A stretch of DNA of 64,000 bases from Sclerotinia nivalis (taxonomy: Eukaryota; Ascomycota; Leotiomycetes; Helotiales; Sclerotiniaceae): NCBI GenBank assembly GCA_029531795.1, contig JAPEIS010000001.1:4464001-4528000 (forward strand), written 5' to 3'. This document shows positions 21,933 to 34,854 of this stretch, in pieces. Each line of letters opens with the position of its first letter. Positions within the stretch are counted from its first letter, which is position 1. Position numbers and translations under genes: made by a program. The notes under the pieces are model-generated. The model had not been told where the DNA came from and searched no databases. It worked only from the letters and a program-made list of their open reading frames with translations.

Positions 21933-22352
21933 ACAACATTGCTTCCTTTTTCTGCTTCTCCTTCGTCTCATTATCGCTGATCTAATATTCTGTTAGTATT
22001 GTTGCCTGTGGCCATTATCTGTCATAGTAAACTCACACGTTCTCTCGCTGCTACCTCCATTCCCATATTCTGCATTCCCGACTTCTTATAGATCATTTCC
22101 CCGACATTGACTTGGATTTCTGCAACCTCATTGAGAAAATTGAAAAGGATTGTGTTACTACCTGCGAATTCTGGTAGCTCGCCGGCGGCAATCTGCAGCG
22201 GCTCCTGTCAGTGTTGTCTTTTTGGTGTGGTGAGAAACTACTCGCAAGATTTCAATGCAACGAACGGAAGACAGGTGATAGATCGTGGAAAAATGGGTGG
22301 AAGGTTGACAACTTACTGCCTCATCGGTATCATCTGCCCAATTGAAAGACAT

Positions 22353-24967
22353 GTCTACTGTCGGACTTCTGCTCTTGATAAATGAATGTTTATGATCGCA
22401 GAACCGAGATAATTATACTGTGACAATTGATCGAGCAGCGGAAGTGGTATATGATTAAGGCGCAGGAAAATAAAAAATAACTTGAGATCACATTTTGGTT
22501 GTGTTTTGCTTTGCCCTAACTGCTAAAATAGTTTGATCTGCTCGATTAAATTGATGTCATTGGCCCTTCGTTAACTTGGGCTTAGGAGAATAGTAAGGGG
22601 TTAGGCAATACCTAGTAGATTTCTAGTGCAATTTAAGGCTCCTCGCTTGTAGGTCTTGGCTATACACTAACACACGTCGTATCGTGTTTATGATCGTGAT
22701 AGTATAGAGTTTGATAGATAATATTATATATGGACCCTCAATTGCTTCAATGGCCCTTCAATTTTACTATAATTTATTATAATGTCATGAGTGCAAGAAT
22801 AAAACAACTCTTGAAGGGAAAATCACACAAACTAACGCATTTTACGCGCCTCGGCAAAGAGCTGTACACTGTCGCTATAAAACCATCACCACCATAGAAG
22901 TATTTTGGAGTGTTGTCTATGAGGTGGGAAAGCAGCACGTAGAAGTCTGTATGTTTCGATAGAAACCTGAATCTATGCTATATTTGGTTACCTCTTAAAA
23001 TTATGACATGGTGTTCTCAGCAATCGCCACTGCCGTTTTCCTTTACATACCCTGACATGATTTTGCTTCCAGACACATATCTGTTTTCGTTTTGATTTGA
23101 TCATCTATACATCTATTATCCGACATCGCATTACAACTTTATCTTTGCTGCATTGAAGAGGCTTCCTGTAAGTTCATTGAGGTGGTATGGAGAGGAAGAA
23201 CTTATGATTAGCTATACATGCGAATCGTCCAAACCTTCAGATGTCATCATCTCCTTCCATGACTTGGAGTTGCCTCAGTATTCGAGTCATCCTCGCAATT
23301 CTATGGACAAATATATCATCAAAGGATGGAATTCAACAGCTTGGAGTAACGAGGTGATTGGTGGTCGAGCTGCGGAAGTGGGACTAATTTACTCATCCTC
23401 TTACATTAAGTTTTTTTCTTCCGGTGCCGGAAGTTTAAGCTTCACTCCATTAATCCCTTTAAGCTGCTAAACTTTTACCACAAAAAATTGAGTCGAGGAA
23501 ATAAGAAGGACGATTTAATTCAAACCTATCAACTTCTACCACAATAGCTCGTACTCGGTAGCTTTGCTCATGATTCCGCGCATTTATTAGAAAGAGTTCT
23601 CAGTTCCTATCATGGATTTATCAACTTTTCAATACCCCTTGCCAAATCCGTACAAATCGGGTTTTCTTGGAAATACGTGCATTATGTTTAAGGGCTACGA
23701 ATTTTTTGAGGTAATTTTGCGTGAGGATTTGGTTGCGGAGGATTGAGGTGGAAGTCGGTGTAAGATATGTTGAACTTTTGGGAGTTATTATCGCTTTTTA
23801 ACTGTTTTTGCATTGCTATCACTAAATGATTATCTTGTACAATTGTTGCTTTTCGGTTTGAGAAGGCAGTTCCGATCGTATCAATACGTCCAATATGCTA
23901 TATTTCTACAGAAAGGTTTCACGCTTATCAGCTGCAGAACCAGAATACACAAGTAAGACCGAAACTCGGAAATCCTCGCTAGATAAATGGGGGAGCAATA
24001 ATAAGCGGTTAAAAAGATTGTAGCCTTTACAAAGAAAACCCCTTTAGAATTCTTTTGTCACATTACCTTGTTTCAGAATCGGTTTCTTAAGGCTCTCGGA
24101 ATAGGGCCTCTAGGGCTTCTTTACATTTTACCGGCAAGTACCAGATGAGTTTTGTACCTAGTTGGAAGGACAGCAAAAAGGAGAGCGGAGTACGAGATAT
24201 CATTGGTAAACCAAAAGCTGAAGAACAAAGGAAAGAAGTTCGAGTCAAAATCCTTCTCAAAATCCCCACATCACTAAGAATCCGGCCGGCATTATATGCA
24301 GTTACATTACCAGCTTTGTTCATTTTACTTCATATTAATAGTTGAAAGAATACACGTAGAAAAAAAAAAAGCTTCATTTGGTGGTAAATAAAGTTTTAGC
24401 TTTTTGTATGAGATCTCCTTCCCGAATACGATTGGCTGTGTACTCATCTTACTTTTCCACATTAAGCTTAGTTATTCAACTTAGGAGATAGAATATTCTT
24501 CTATACTCCGGCATTTGCCCCTTGGAGTAACCTTCCTTGGGATGGCTGTTGTACTCTTTGTCTTGCTTTCTCATCATGATTGGCTGGATTAGCGATTTGT
24601 GTTTCTTTACAGAATTTTGGAAAGGGGTTTCTTTTTAGTGGCCTTGCGTGACTTTACTTCTCCAAGAAAAAAATTGAAGCGAAATGGCATCTGCCGAATG
24701 CTAAATCGAAAGACTTAAGGCATGACGAGTGTGACCTGTGACCAGTATCATCGACTCTTTCTTTATTCTTTCGTTATGATCTGAAATTGCAGGAAGATTC
24801 AAAAATCATTGATCCTTCCCAGTGACGAGTGCCGAGCGGTATATTTTATGTCCTTAACGCACAATCAGTTGAAAAAGGTTTGCTCTCTTTTCTCTCTGCG
24901 ACGGAAGATTATTAAATTCCATTTTATACCACCTTCGCCGTGTCTGGCTTCTTAGAAATTAGCCGTC
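22353..24967. other. Gene-poor stretch with two weak plus-strand frames
   Basis: No confident gene. A 105-codon frame at 23153-23470 includes LPVSSLRWYGEEEL. A 66-codon frame at 24145-24345 starts with a real ATG (MSFVPSWKDSKKESGV) and includes IPTSLRIRP. Both fragments resemble the SSLRxxW/P tail of the upstream cluster, but they are on the opposite strand and have no convincing exon structure. The first lies behind a good branch/acceptor signal (CTGACATGATTTTGCTTCCAG region, about 23,052-23,072). Confidence 0.4.
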
Positions 24968-26416
24968 ATGGCGCCAATCGCTCTCAACTTCAAGCTACTA
25001 TTTGAACGTGCAGACGGAGCTCCTTCACAAGCTACTCCCTCTGTCGCGGATCTTCCACCATCAGTTCTTGCACAAATTGGAGCACAACAGCCTCCGCCAG
25101 GTATCACGGCTAATTTCGTTGATCCTGAAAGCATAGGAGGTATTCTTCTAGCTTTCTCAATTGTCGGAATTGTCATCACGTCAATATGCGTTGCTATCAG
25201 AGGATGGGTGATATTCAAACTCCGACGGCCTATAAAATGGGCTTGGAGCGATACTCTTTTCACAGTCGCTGTGCTCGCTGCATTGACCATGTTTATCGAC
25301 TTGATAGTAAGCACACAACCTTTTTGTTCCCAGCTCTGTATATCTCAACATTCTCTCATGTTCAGTCCCCCGATTTTCCGAGACAAACTTTCCTGAAAGT
25401 ACTTATTGATTGTGACTGGCATTTTAGTTGTGTGTTACTGGTGAAGGGCAGACCGGTATTCATCAATGGAACGTCCCATTATCTAAAATCGTCCTACCAC
25501 GCGCATATTTTAAAACCGCCGCAGTCATTGGACTTCTTACTCCTATATGTCTTGGCCTAATCAAAATCACCATTTTTTTAACCTACATCGAAATATTCTC
25601 TCGACTAAAGTGGGTCAAAATATCATGTTATCTTGGCATCATAATCACTTCAATATTCTATTTGATAATTATGTCTTGCACCATCTTTTGGTCATTCCCA
25701 CATATTGGAGAAACATTTGTCGAGCATTACTTAAAAGCTGTCGGGGTCATTAAATCCCAAGAACTCAGCATACCGACGGCTGTGGTGGGACTAGCAATTG
25801 ACGTATATCTTTTTCTTGTTCCCGCGCTTGCGGTTAGTGGGCTTAAAATGCAGCGGAGAAAGAAAATCGCTGTCATGCTCATTTTCGCGACTGGATTCCT
25901 GTAAGTTTCTATTTCTCCATGTCCGCGTCAGTTTCTTCGTCCCGAATAAGTTACCGAGAGACCCCGTGGAGCGATGTATTGACAATATGCAGTGCCATTA
26001 TAGCCTCAATTCTAAGCATTATCTACCGCGCCATTCTGAACAGAAATACCGATCACACATGGAATGCCGTCGCTGTATGGGCACTCACTGCCGGAGAACT
26101 ATGGATCGGCTTGATCATCGCCTGTACACCACACTTCACAAAATTCTTCCGCGTATACCAAAAAGTATTTGCGAGATTTGGATCTGTAGTAAGGTATTGG
26201 CTTTGCTGTTGTTGCATGTCTTGGAAAGAAATGGATCCGAGGAAATCTGGGGCGAGGTCTAGTAGGAGATCTGAGAAGGCCAGCGGGAAGAGTAGTGATA
26301 AGAGTGAGGGTTCACATTTTTCAGAGCCGGAAAAACCGAAGAAACCTGTAAAGTTGTATCCGGATCTCGATTTTACAACGGTAAACAGGACTCTCGTAGA
26401 ACAGCAGGATTCATGA
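24968..26416 (+). CDS. Fungal rhodopsin-domain (PTH11/SAT4-like) integral membrane protein
   Basis: Exon 1 is 24968-25306, exon 2 25428-25900 and exon 3 25993-26416, with GTAAGC and GTAAGT donors and acceptors CATTTTAG and ATATGCAG. The total is 411 residues. Seven hydrophobic helices are visible: GILLAFSIVGIVITSICVAI, SDTLFTVAVLAALTMFIDLI, the AVIGLLTPICLGLIKITIFL segment, VKISCYLGIIITSIFYLIIM, TAVVGLAIDVYLFLVPALAV, a segment across the exon 2/3 junction (VMLIFATGF plus AIIASILSIIY) and AVWALTAGELWIGLIIACTP. The layout matches the widespread fungal rhodopsin-fold family of plasma-membrane proteins; some PTH11-like members act as G-protein-coupled receptors in surface sensing. The cytoplasmic tail is Lys/Ser-rich (SRRSEKASGKSSDKSEGS). 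The N-terminus has no extracellular CFEM cysteine domain. A role as receptor is inference. Confidence 0.88.
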
Positions 26417-27415
26417 GATGAAAAGGTGCTTGAAGGGACAGGCGGGATGCGTAGAATGACATGAATTATGACCGCGGACGGCACAGATACGTTGAGTAGT
26501 GAGTCGTATGGCGTGTATAAGTTGTTACGACCGAATGAGATGATTATGATGGGAGTTAGTTATTGTCCATCGTTTACTCTCATGCTCCTTTGTTCAATAA
26601 AGATTACAACTTTACCAATAACTGACTATCCATCCATTGTAATTTTGTAGTTTTGCATGGAGAATTACTACTCTTGAAAGAATTTGTCATATCCGTAGAT
26701 GAAGTTCTACCTCCCAGATAACTTCTTGTTTGGAAAACATGTTGTTCCGGGCTGCTCAATCCTTGATGATCTGTATGATAGCAAGATGAGTAGTATGTAA
26801 GTTTGTGAAATGACCGACATATCAAGTTGTACGGTCATACGGGATCATGTCAACTTGTAAATTTGATGGTCATGGCCATATGAGTCACCTGACTAACTTA
26901 TCTAAACCAATTGTTGTTAAAAAATGAAAAATTACCATTTTCAAAAAGTATGTCTCGAAAAAAGCTTCAATATACTCCGTCATCAGTCAAGGGTCGTCGA
27001 TTTGTTACCACGTGACACTTGAAACTGAACGTGACCTAGTTTAGCCTCGGGTCATAGAAAACCCCGAAGACCCGATGACCGAAGCGCCCGAAGACTAATT
27101 TAGCCACCACAACTTGTTGTAAGGAGAAAGGAACCGCGCCTCAACCCATGCATAGCAAGGTATTTACGTGAAAAAGGATTTATTTTGGAAACATAGAAGA
27201 AATTCTATGACTCTATGACAATGATGACGGAGAAGCGAATGCGAATTAGGACACATCAGCATGTCAGAACCATTTCTGACACTCCGCTTGCGTTTGTTCA
27301 CACTGTGTCCGCTTCTGCCTAGATGAGCATTTTTCCTCACAGCTGTTTGGGATTATATATGACCGCTTCTGCAAGGTCAATTCTAAGTGAATAGTTCATA
27401 ACACGACCTCGAACG
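26417..27415. other. Intergenic region, 1 kb
   Basis: No gene was recognised. It should hold the terminator of the membrane-protein gene and the promoter of the monooxygenase gene. A GA/CC-rich block near 27,045-27,090 (repeated GACCCGATGACCGA-like words) is a possible regulatory segment. Confidence 0.5.
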
Positions 27416-28660
27416 ATGTTGGTTACACCTACACCCAAATTGAAAGTCCTTATCTCAGGAGCCGGCATAGCGGGACCATGTTTTGCATATTGGCTTTCTA
27501 GGACCCGGCTCAATACATCAATCAAAATCATCGAGCGGTCACCCGTTCCAAGATCCACGGGGCAAGCAATCGATATTCATGGTGCAGCCGTTGAAATTGC
27601 GAAAAAGATGAAATTAGAAGAAGCTATTCGTGCGCGATTTACGACTGAAAAGGGTACAATGATGTTGAACTCGGCAGGAAAGCCATTCGCAACATTTCCA
27701 GCCGGTGATACTTTCACATCCAATTACGAAATTTTGAGGGCTGATCTGTCTGAGCTCTTCCTGGAAGCTACGAAAACTTTTGATGGTGTTCAATATGTAT
27801 ACGGTGATTCTGTCAAAACTCTTCGACAGACAGAGACAGGTGTCGATGTAACTTTCAATGGCGGCTCAAAAGACACCTTTGACTTGGTTGTTGGTGCAGA
27901 TGGGTCCACATCCAAGATTCGATCCATGATTTTAGACGAAGAGGTTCTCAAAAACAGTTACAATTTTATTGGCCAATACATCGCCTTCTTTAGCATCCCG
28001 AGCCAACCAAATGATTCGAAGTTTTGGGAGATTTTCAGTGCACCGAAAGGTCTATGTATGATGACGCGACCACATCGAAATCCTTCTACCAAGGGCGTCT
28101 ACCTATGTATCACAATGCCGAAACACGGAGTTCAAGATCCAGTGGTGGAGAAGGCAATGAAGGAAGGAACTGAAGCCACGAAACTTATGCTGCATTCATA
28201 TTTTGAGAATTGTGGTTGGGAGGCCAAGCAGATATTGGAGGGCCTGGATAAATCAGAGGACTTTTACATGGCCAAGGCGGCCCAAATTAAGCTACCAAAA
28301 TGGACTAAAGGACGTGCTGCAGTAATTGGAGATGCTGCAATGGCAACTTTCGGCGTTGGAACTTCTTTAGCGATTGACAGTGCTTATATACTGGCAGGAG
28401 AGTTATCGAAGATCCAGAATAGCGATGACATTCCAAAAGCCTTGCAACGATACGAAGAGGTATTTCGACCGATCTATAAGAAAATGGAGGATCTTCCGCC
28501 TGGATTTCCACAAATTGCCATGCCTCAAACTAGATGGGGTATGAGGATAAGAGATTCCATAATCTGGTTTGTTAGCAAAACGAAAGCTCATAAGCTTCTT
28601 CCAAGTGATCAAGGGGGATCTGATCATGAATTGCCGGAATATGATTGGGTAGACGGTTAA
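27416..28660 (+). CDS. FAD-dependent monooxygenase (aromatic hydroxylase / TetX-UbiH type)
   Basis: It is a single exon of 414 residues. The N-terminal dinucleotide-binding fold has SGAGIAGP (residues 14-21) and ends in an acidic residue at the second strand (IIER, about 38-41). The second flavin motif is VVGADGSTSKIR (158-169). The third is VIGDAAMATFGVGTSLAIDS (303-322), where GDA contacts the flavin ribityl chain. This is the group A flavoprotein hydroxylase pattern: NAD(P)H and O2 are used to hydroxylate an aromatic or polyketide-like substrate. The usual Pro of GDAAxxPxPxxGxG is not obvious here (TFGVG), a modest deviation. There are no membrane anchor and no signal peptide, so it is probably cytosolic. 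No biosynthetic cluster is visible on either side, so the substrate is unknown. Confidence 0.9.
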   Translation: MLVTPTPKLKVLISGAGIAGPCFAYWLSRTRLNTSIKIIERSPVPRSTGQAIDIHGAAVEIAKKMKLEEAIRARFTTEKGTMMLNSAGKPFATFPAGDTFTSNYEILRADLSELFLEATKTFDGVQYVYGDSVKTLRQTETGVDVTFNGGSKDTFDLVVGADGSTSKIRSMILDEEVLKNSYNFIGQYIAFFSIPSQPNDSKFWEIFSAPKGLCMMTRPHRNPSTKGVYLCITMPKHGVQDPVVEKAMKEGTEATKLMLHSYFENCGWEAKQILEGLDKSEDFYMAKAAQIKLPKWTKGRAAVIGDAAMATFGVGTSLAIDSAYILAGELSKIQNSDDIPKALQRYEEVFRPIYKKMEDLPPGFPQIAMPQTRWGMRIRDSIIWFVSKTKAHKLLPSDQGGSDHELPEYDWVDG

Positions 28661-31600
28661 GATGGCATAATGGGTGGCATTTGGGTTAAAAGGAGGTGAT
28701 TCTGCGCGGACTCTTGTAACTTCTAGCAAGCTGAAGAATTATACTGTGAGAAAGTTGGATTGCTAGGGCCACATACATAGCTAATTCATAGGCATTAGAT
28801 CATATAATCCTTCGTAATTAAATATATAAAAAAAGCTTCGTTTTCCCTTTCAGAATAATCAATCGTTTTCATTAATCTTTTTGTATACCTATTATATACA
28901 ACCCTAATCCATTGTTAATCACATTAATTCTATTATTCGAAGTTTATACAATATAATCTAATCAATTCGTATCCTATTCCTTTTTGCAGTGTACTATCAG
29001 GACATACATATCTCGACCTACCTCTTTTACAATACCCCGGCCGAACAATAGATTAGGATGATTAAAAATCTCGAAACAAAGAACATATCCCATCTTTGGG
29101 TCTTGGCTCTTTCCTTTGAAGTATTCCAGAACAGAACACTGAGTTTGCATCAATGGGCATTCAACACTCTGAAATAAAAGATGAATTGAGGTAAGTCACG
29201 TCCATGACGCCTTAAACCAAAGACAAGCTCATCATGTCTATCAACATAATTGGGGAGAAGCATTTCTGTCCGAAAATAAGTCCATCGATAAATATTCTGA
29301 GCTAGTATGTTACTACCAGCATGTTACTACCAGGGGCAAGTCTCTTCCGTTTCTTCTGGCATTTTTCATTTTGTCCTAAAGGTGGCATTCGCCAACTCCC
29401 GAATTTGTGTACCCAGTTGCGAAACCCGAAGACCTGGCTGGGCTATTCTCGTAGAAACAGCAGTGCGCAGATTCGATGATAAAAGTACACGTAATGATAA
29501 TGGCAATGAATTCATCGAGCGAAAAGCAAAAAGAGGGTTAGGCTCCAGTCGTATTACATCATGATGTAATAGCTAAGTTATTCGTATTTCTCAACATGAC
29601 TGAGTGCTCAAAATTTCACGGAAAAGCCACCACGCCCTGGAGCTCTTTTTCTAGACGATCTACTTGAAGCTCAAGTTTGAACTAACCTGGCTGCAAATCC
29701 CTTTTATACCTCCCTCTTATCTTCCTATGCCTTTTGTTAAGCCAGATCTCGAATTGAGTACTCCTTGCTTTTGCCAAGGAAATCCTCTCTGTATAATAAA
29801 GAGATTCAAGCGAATGTTAGAACTTCACCTCCTCGAAAAGAAAAGCATATCTTTAAAAGCACAGTAAACCTAACCTCTTCAGGGTAAATAACTTCACACT
29901 AGGAAAAAGAAGTTCTTGTTAGGTCGATCGAGGTGTGTGGCAGCTCTTAGCTCCGCTATTACTTCTCAACACACTATGACAGCAAAAGCTCTGAAAGACA
30001 AGCGCTTCAAAAGGTGACAATACAAGATAGAATGCAAAGAATATAGACGAGATAGATCCTGAAACATCCAACCGCCTCAGGAGATCAGCGATTCTGCGGA
30101 CACGAGAAGTTACAAAGCCGGTTTACAGCCTATGGGAATTGACAGAAACTCGGCTCCATGTGATAGATGCAGTACCCACGAGAATTTTCAGATATAAATC
30201 TCAAAGAGCTTCAGTTCATATTGACTTGGAGTACATACATTCAATTTACAGAACAAGCTCTGTCTTGTGTCAAATATCCACCAGCACTCTACGATTGATG
30301 GACCCTGCATTAAATTCTCCATGAAGCAAGCAGACCCCTTTACAAGCTATTTGAGATATTAAAGTTACAATGCAAAGTTTGAACAGATTCGTGGAGAGCT
30401 GCGCATATGCGGGTTGGAATATACTGGTATACTGATACTTAGGTGAAGGTGCCTGAGCAGAACATCTGCCGAAAGAATCAAAAACATAGATATGAGACAA
30501 TAACGATTTGAAAGAAAAGGAAATTGCGAGCGACGGTGAAAACCTCGATAACAGATGGATGCCTAAATATGCAAGAACAGAAAATAAAATGATATATTAG
30601 ATCAAACAAAGCAATAAATAAATACCTATCTTTTCTTTGCGAACATCTTCCTGAAGGCAAGGAGATGATATACACTCGCATGACATGCGGCCACTGTTGT
30701 TCTTCGAACTCCCTTGAAGTATTCTCCCATGATCTTTCTACATGCAATTAATCTAACTACTCAACGCATTCATAAAACTTTTATACCTCAAGATTTGCCC
30801 TCAAAACTGTCATCTGCACTTTTCCTCCACCTATATTTTCTCCTTGGATCCTAAGCTTGTTTCTCTTTCAATGATTAATCCACGCCGCACTTATCCGTCC
30901 CCTGAAACCATTCAACCGATTTATATCCCAATATAGATTTTTTGATTCGCATATTCACGTATCATAGTAAATCTTCATATCTCACTTAGCACGCGCACCT
31001 GTCCAATTTATTCACTAGAACGCCAAGCGAGCCATGGATTCCGGTCTGCGAATGAAGATCTAGAAGAAATGCATACAAGTCTATATAAGGTCCCACGAAC
31101 TCAAGCAAGGTCTTTAGAAATCAGCACAAATCCTGCTTGGATCCTATCACTATTCTGTGGAACCATAGTACCGGAATTCTAGGTTGCTTTGCACTCAATA
31201 AGCAGTCCGCATCGTGTACCGCGCAAAAACTGAACACTAACGATAAATTTTGATGTGGCTGGAATTAATGACAACAATACAAAAATGATATAACAACGAA
31301 ATATAAAAGACAGCGGGAATCAAAACTTACAAAGCAACAACAAAACCTCGCAAATCAATAACTAAACAATCAAAGTCCTGACCTTCAAACCCCAGGAGCA
31401 TCAAACGAACATCATTCAACCCTCATTTCCAAGCTTACAGAGTTTCAACTCCAGGCTGGCTCACGAGCATGTCGATAAGTTGGGTTTGGATTTGCTGTGG
31501 ATGCGCTGCAAAGTGCACAACGATAGTGCATTATATACCTCTATTTCGATTTTTTGGCTTTATGCATTCATCTCATTCTAATCACTTCCTCTTTCCTTGT

Positions 31601-34600
31601 TGAAAATAATCAGCTGCGCCACTACTTCCAAATCATTCACCATATTCTCAATTCATCTACTAGCCCCGCTTCAGTGTTAGTCTCATGTAAAGGTAAATGC
31701 TGTCTGTTAAGACATGGTAGAAACCATAGTGGTACTGTAAAATTGATTCTGGAACAGTGATCAGTGGCATAAAAGTGGAGTAGACGGAAAATTCAGGATG
31801 TTGGATGGCAAGGCCATGTTAAGGTAAAGGGTGAGCTTGAGTTAGAGTTAGCACGGAATGCGGATTGGGATCATAGTTTAAATCAAAAACAATAATGATA
31901 GTGATGTTGAAAGACGGCGAGAATAGGATATATGATACGATGGTAGTGAAATAGACAACAAACCATAACCGAAATCAGACGGAAAAATCAGACGAATCCC
32001 AAACACCCGAGAATTCACGTGAATTGAACGGGTTCGCCCACGAGGAACTTTTTGAGCGTCCGGAGGTTCAAGGGTCTTCGTATATGCTTTTTTAGTTTGG
32101 TTCAGTCATTGCGCATAGGTTCCCAGCCTCCATGACCACCCGTTTAAATAACCCTCGGCTTCAACTCAAGACCCAGAATTTCCTTACCCCTCAAGTTTCT
32201 CCGGAGGGTTGTGCTTGTATTATTCATTATATGATATAACTATATCCTGCATCCATGTCTACAGATCATCTAATAATTATACATGGAGAAGAGTGAACAA
32301 ACCCTCAACTATTTTCCTCCGAATTCAAGATTATAAACCACCTGACGAACTGCACGAACAAATTCATTTTTGATTTCATCAGAGAATGATAACTGATGTG
32401 AATGAAAGCAATATGAGACAACAAAGATGACTACTGTAAGTTCACAGTCCCTCCAAAAACTTTTCAGGTCATGTCAAGAATGCATGATCATTGGATAACA
32501 ACATTACACATAAAAAGAGATGACAATTGATGACAACAAAAAGGGCCAAGTGAAGCCACCGCTTCGAAGTAATTCAAAATAAGAATTAAAGAAAATATTA
32601 GGAATATCCAATCTAGCTCATAGGATACAAAAATCTAAGTACGAGTCAAGACAAAATCCTGCGGCTTTTTCAACAAAATTCTGCTGATATTTTGTTGTTG
32701 AGTAGAGCAATTCTAGCGAGCTATATACCATCAATTAATTTTCTTCTTTTGCCTTCCATTTTCAGATTACTTGCAAATTAGCCACCGGGCATTGAGCGAT
32801 TTCTGTTATAATCCGAATCTCTATCTGCATACAAGTCATCATTCATCACTCATTCCAGAGTGAATATCCCTCCAACACCACGCTTGTGCAAAATCCTCTC
32901 TCACTCGGTGCATATAAATTACGCAAAGAACCATACGAATACACATAGCCATACTTGTGAATTCATTGGAATGATCTCGTTTTAGGGAACATCAAGACAA
33001 CAGCACAGATATGACGCTATGCTACTAGAAGTTCGAGATTAAGGAGGTGTCTTTACCAGGTGCTTGGGAATTGATGGGAACGAGAATGAGTTAAAGAGGG
33101 GAAAAGTGTATCGGATGAGAATGTCGTGTATAATCCGGGGGTGGTGGTGGTAATAACAACAAAAAAGACATATTGAGAGAATATCCTAAGGGTCGTTGCG
33201 ACTAGAATACCCAGAACGAGAATATAAAGTAACGAACAAAACCAACAATAATTAGAATTGATTTTTCAAAGTCTGCAAACCCCGAATTAACCTTAGCAAG
33301 CAAAATAATAAGATCTTTCACGATATTGTTTCCTCATGCTTCGCTAGTATGAATCACAATTAGACACCTTTCGCTTCTATCTTCCACTCAAAAAGTATCT
33401 CCACATCATTCACTTTCTGGGTGTATTGCACAATTCCTCAATACCCTCAGCTGCAACCGCGCTGCATATCTAAGTGCGAGTATACAGATAGTGAATAGTG
33501 AATATCCCAACCTCAGTTTCCCTCAAAGTCTATAAACCATCCAACTTGAATTGGAGTAAGAAGACAGAACAAAAACATCATAAAGGGTCATCGAAAAGAG
33601 TTATGGGGGAAGAAACTTCAGTGTAGAAAATAGGGACTTTTAGGCTATTTCATTTCCCCTAATTGTGAATGTCGGAAACGTAGGGAAAAATATAGGAGAG
33701 AACTAGTTCCTCATCCTTTAGTATTGCATGGACGACAATCAAAAATCATGACAAATGGTAGCAAAGATAATAGATGGGAATGAGACATTGGAAACAATAC
33801 ATACGATACAAAAAAGATGATCAGAAACCATCAGGAGTTGCACGGAAAGTACACCTTATGATAATTCCAAACGTGCCGAGAAAGTGGCAGTGTGCCAACT
33901 AATTCTACTAATTCTTTTCGTGGGCATACAGTCATGGACAACTATACACCCTGCGATCCATTCAACTTCTCTCCCCCTTGTGAATGCTCCCCCTTACATA
34001 TCATACCATTCGGCTATATTCCGCAGACGGGAAGAGAATATGAATATCAATACGAATATGAATCCATCCCAAACGCCTCTTCTCAATAACCCATAAACTT
34101 TATAAACTCTCCAATCCATAGCCAAAAAAGCACAAAATCCCACAGTAATCCACAGTTGGAAACGACATGGGAAAGGAGTCAAGACACCGCATTCTACGAA
34201 TACATTCTCGGAAGTGCTATGTATGTAAGATTACCCAGGTAGGTTCTAGGAGTCCTTAAGGAAAAGAGCGGGAGTGATTTGACCATCGTGTCAAAACGAC
34301 AACAGAAAGGCAATCAGGAGAATATGACAGTGACAAAACGAGGGAAGTTGAAGAATATGAGACGAGATATTCGTTCCTTTGCATCTGTTAAACTCTAACC
34401 TTCGTCCTATAAACCCGATGTAATTCTTTCGGATAAATGAACATATACCAGAGTATACAATCACATATACGTTTTAAACGGCAGCCATATGATATATCTT
34501 GTACCGTTCGGAGTTACAACTCGATTCCTTTATAGCAATAGGGTGGATTTTCTTCGCTTGTTTGAATTACGGAAAGAGATGGCACATGAATAATGAGGAA

Positions 34601-34854
34601 TATATGTTGATGTTGGAGGAGTGGTATATGAATTGAAGAGAGACAAGGTAGGATGAATGCAGAACTATCTGCGAATGTAGTATAGGACATTTATTGTTAC
34701 TATTAGGTAGGCATAATCAAATATAAATCTAAGCATTGAAACTTATTGTTTGTTGGCTGCCAATCCATCAAAAATCCCCAAATCCCACTAAAAAAGCCTC
34801 TTGTTCTCTCATTTTCATATCATACATTCCGCATCTGCCCTTCGCTTCCCTTCA
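28661..34854. other. 6.2-kb stretch without a recognisable gene
   Basis: The base composition is ordinary for the region. No frame above about 90 codons looks coding and there is no transposon signature. A short tandem duplication (ATGTTACTACCAG twice) lies near 29,307-29,334. Several stretches look like untranslated RNA with splice-like signals on the minus strand, such as GTAAGTTTTG near 31,330. This could be a long non-coding transcript or an extended regulatory region, but I cannot support either. Confidence 0.4.

Larger units (their letters stand above)
21336..22352 (-). pseudogene. Small-gene cluster member J, cut by a solo LTR
   Basis: Exon 1 is 22352-22317 (MSFNWADDTDEA), donor GTAAGT. 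Exon 2 is 22192-22037, acceptor CTGCAG behind CTGAC, donor CGT|GTGAGT. Exon 3 starts at 21981, acceptor ATATTAG behind a perfect TACTAAC. All junctions are phase 0. Exon 3 reads ISDNETKEKQKKEAML and then enters the solo LTR, where TGA at 21930-21928 ends it; the present product would be about 81 residues. With the LTR and one 5-bp duplication left out, the frame continues for 21 more codons through GKWRVKRKSPLRM to a stop codon at the LINE boundary. The W-R ... S-P-L-R tail is the cluster motif, and NWAD recalls SWADE of the 14.6-kb gene. The ancestral protein had about 101 residues and its function is unknown. Confidence 0.62.
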
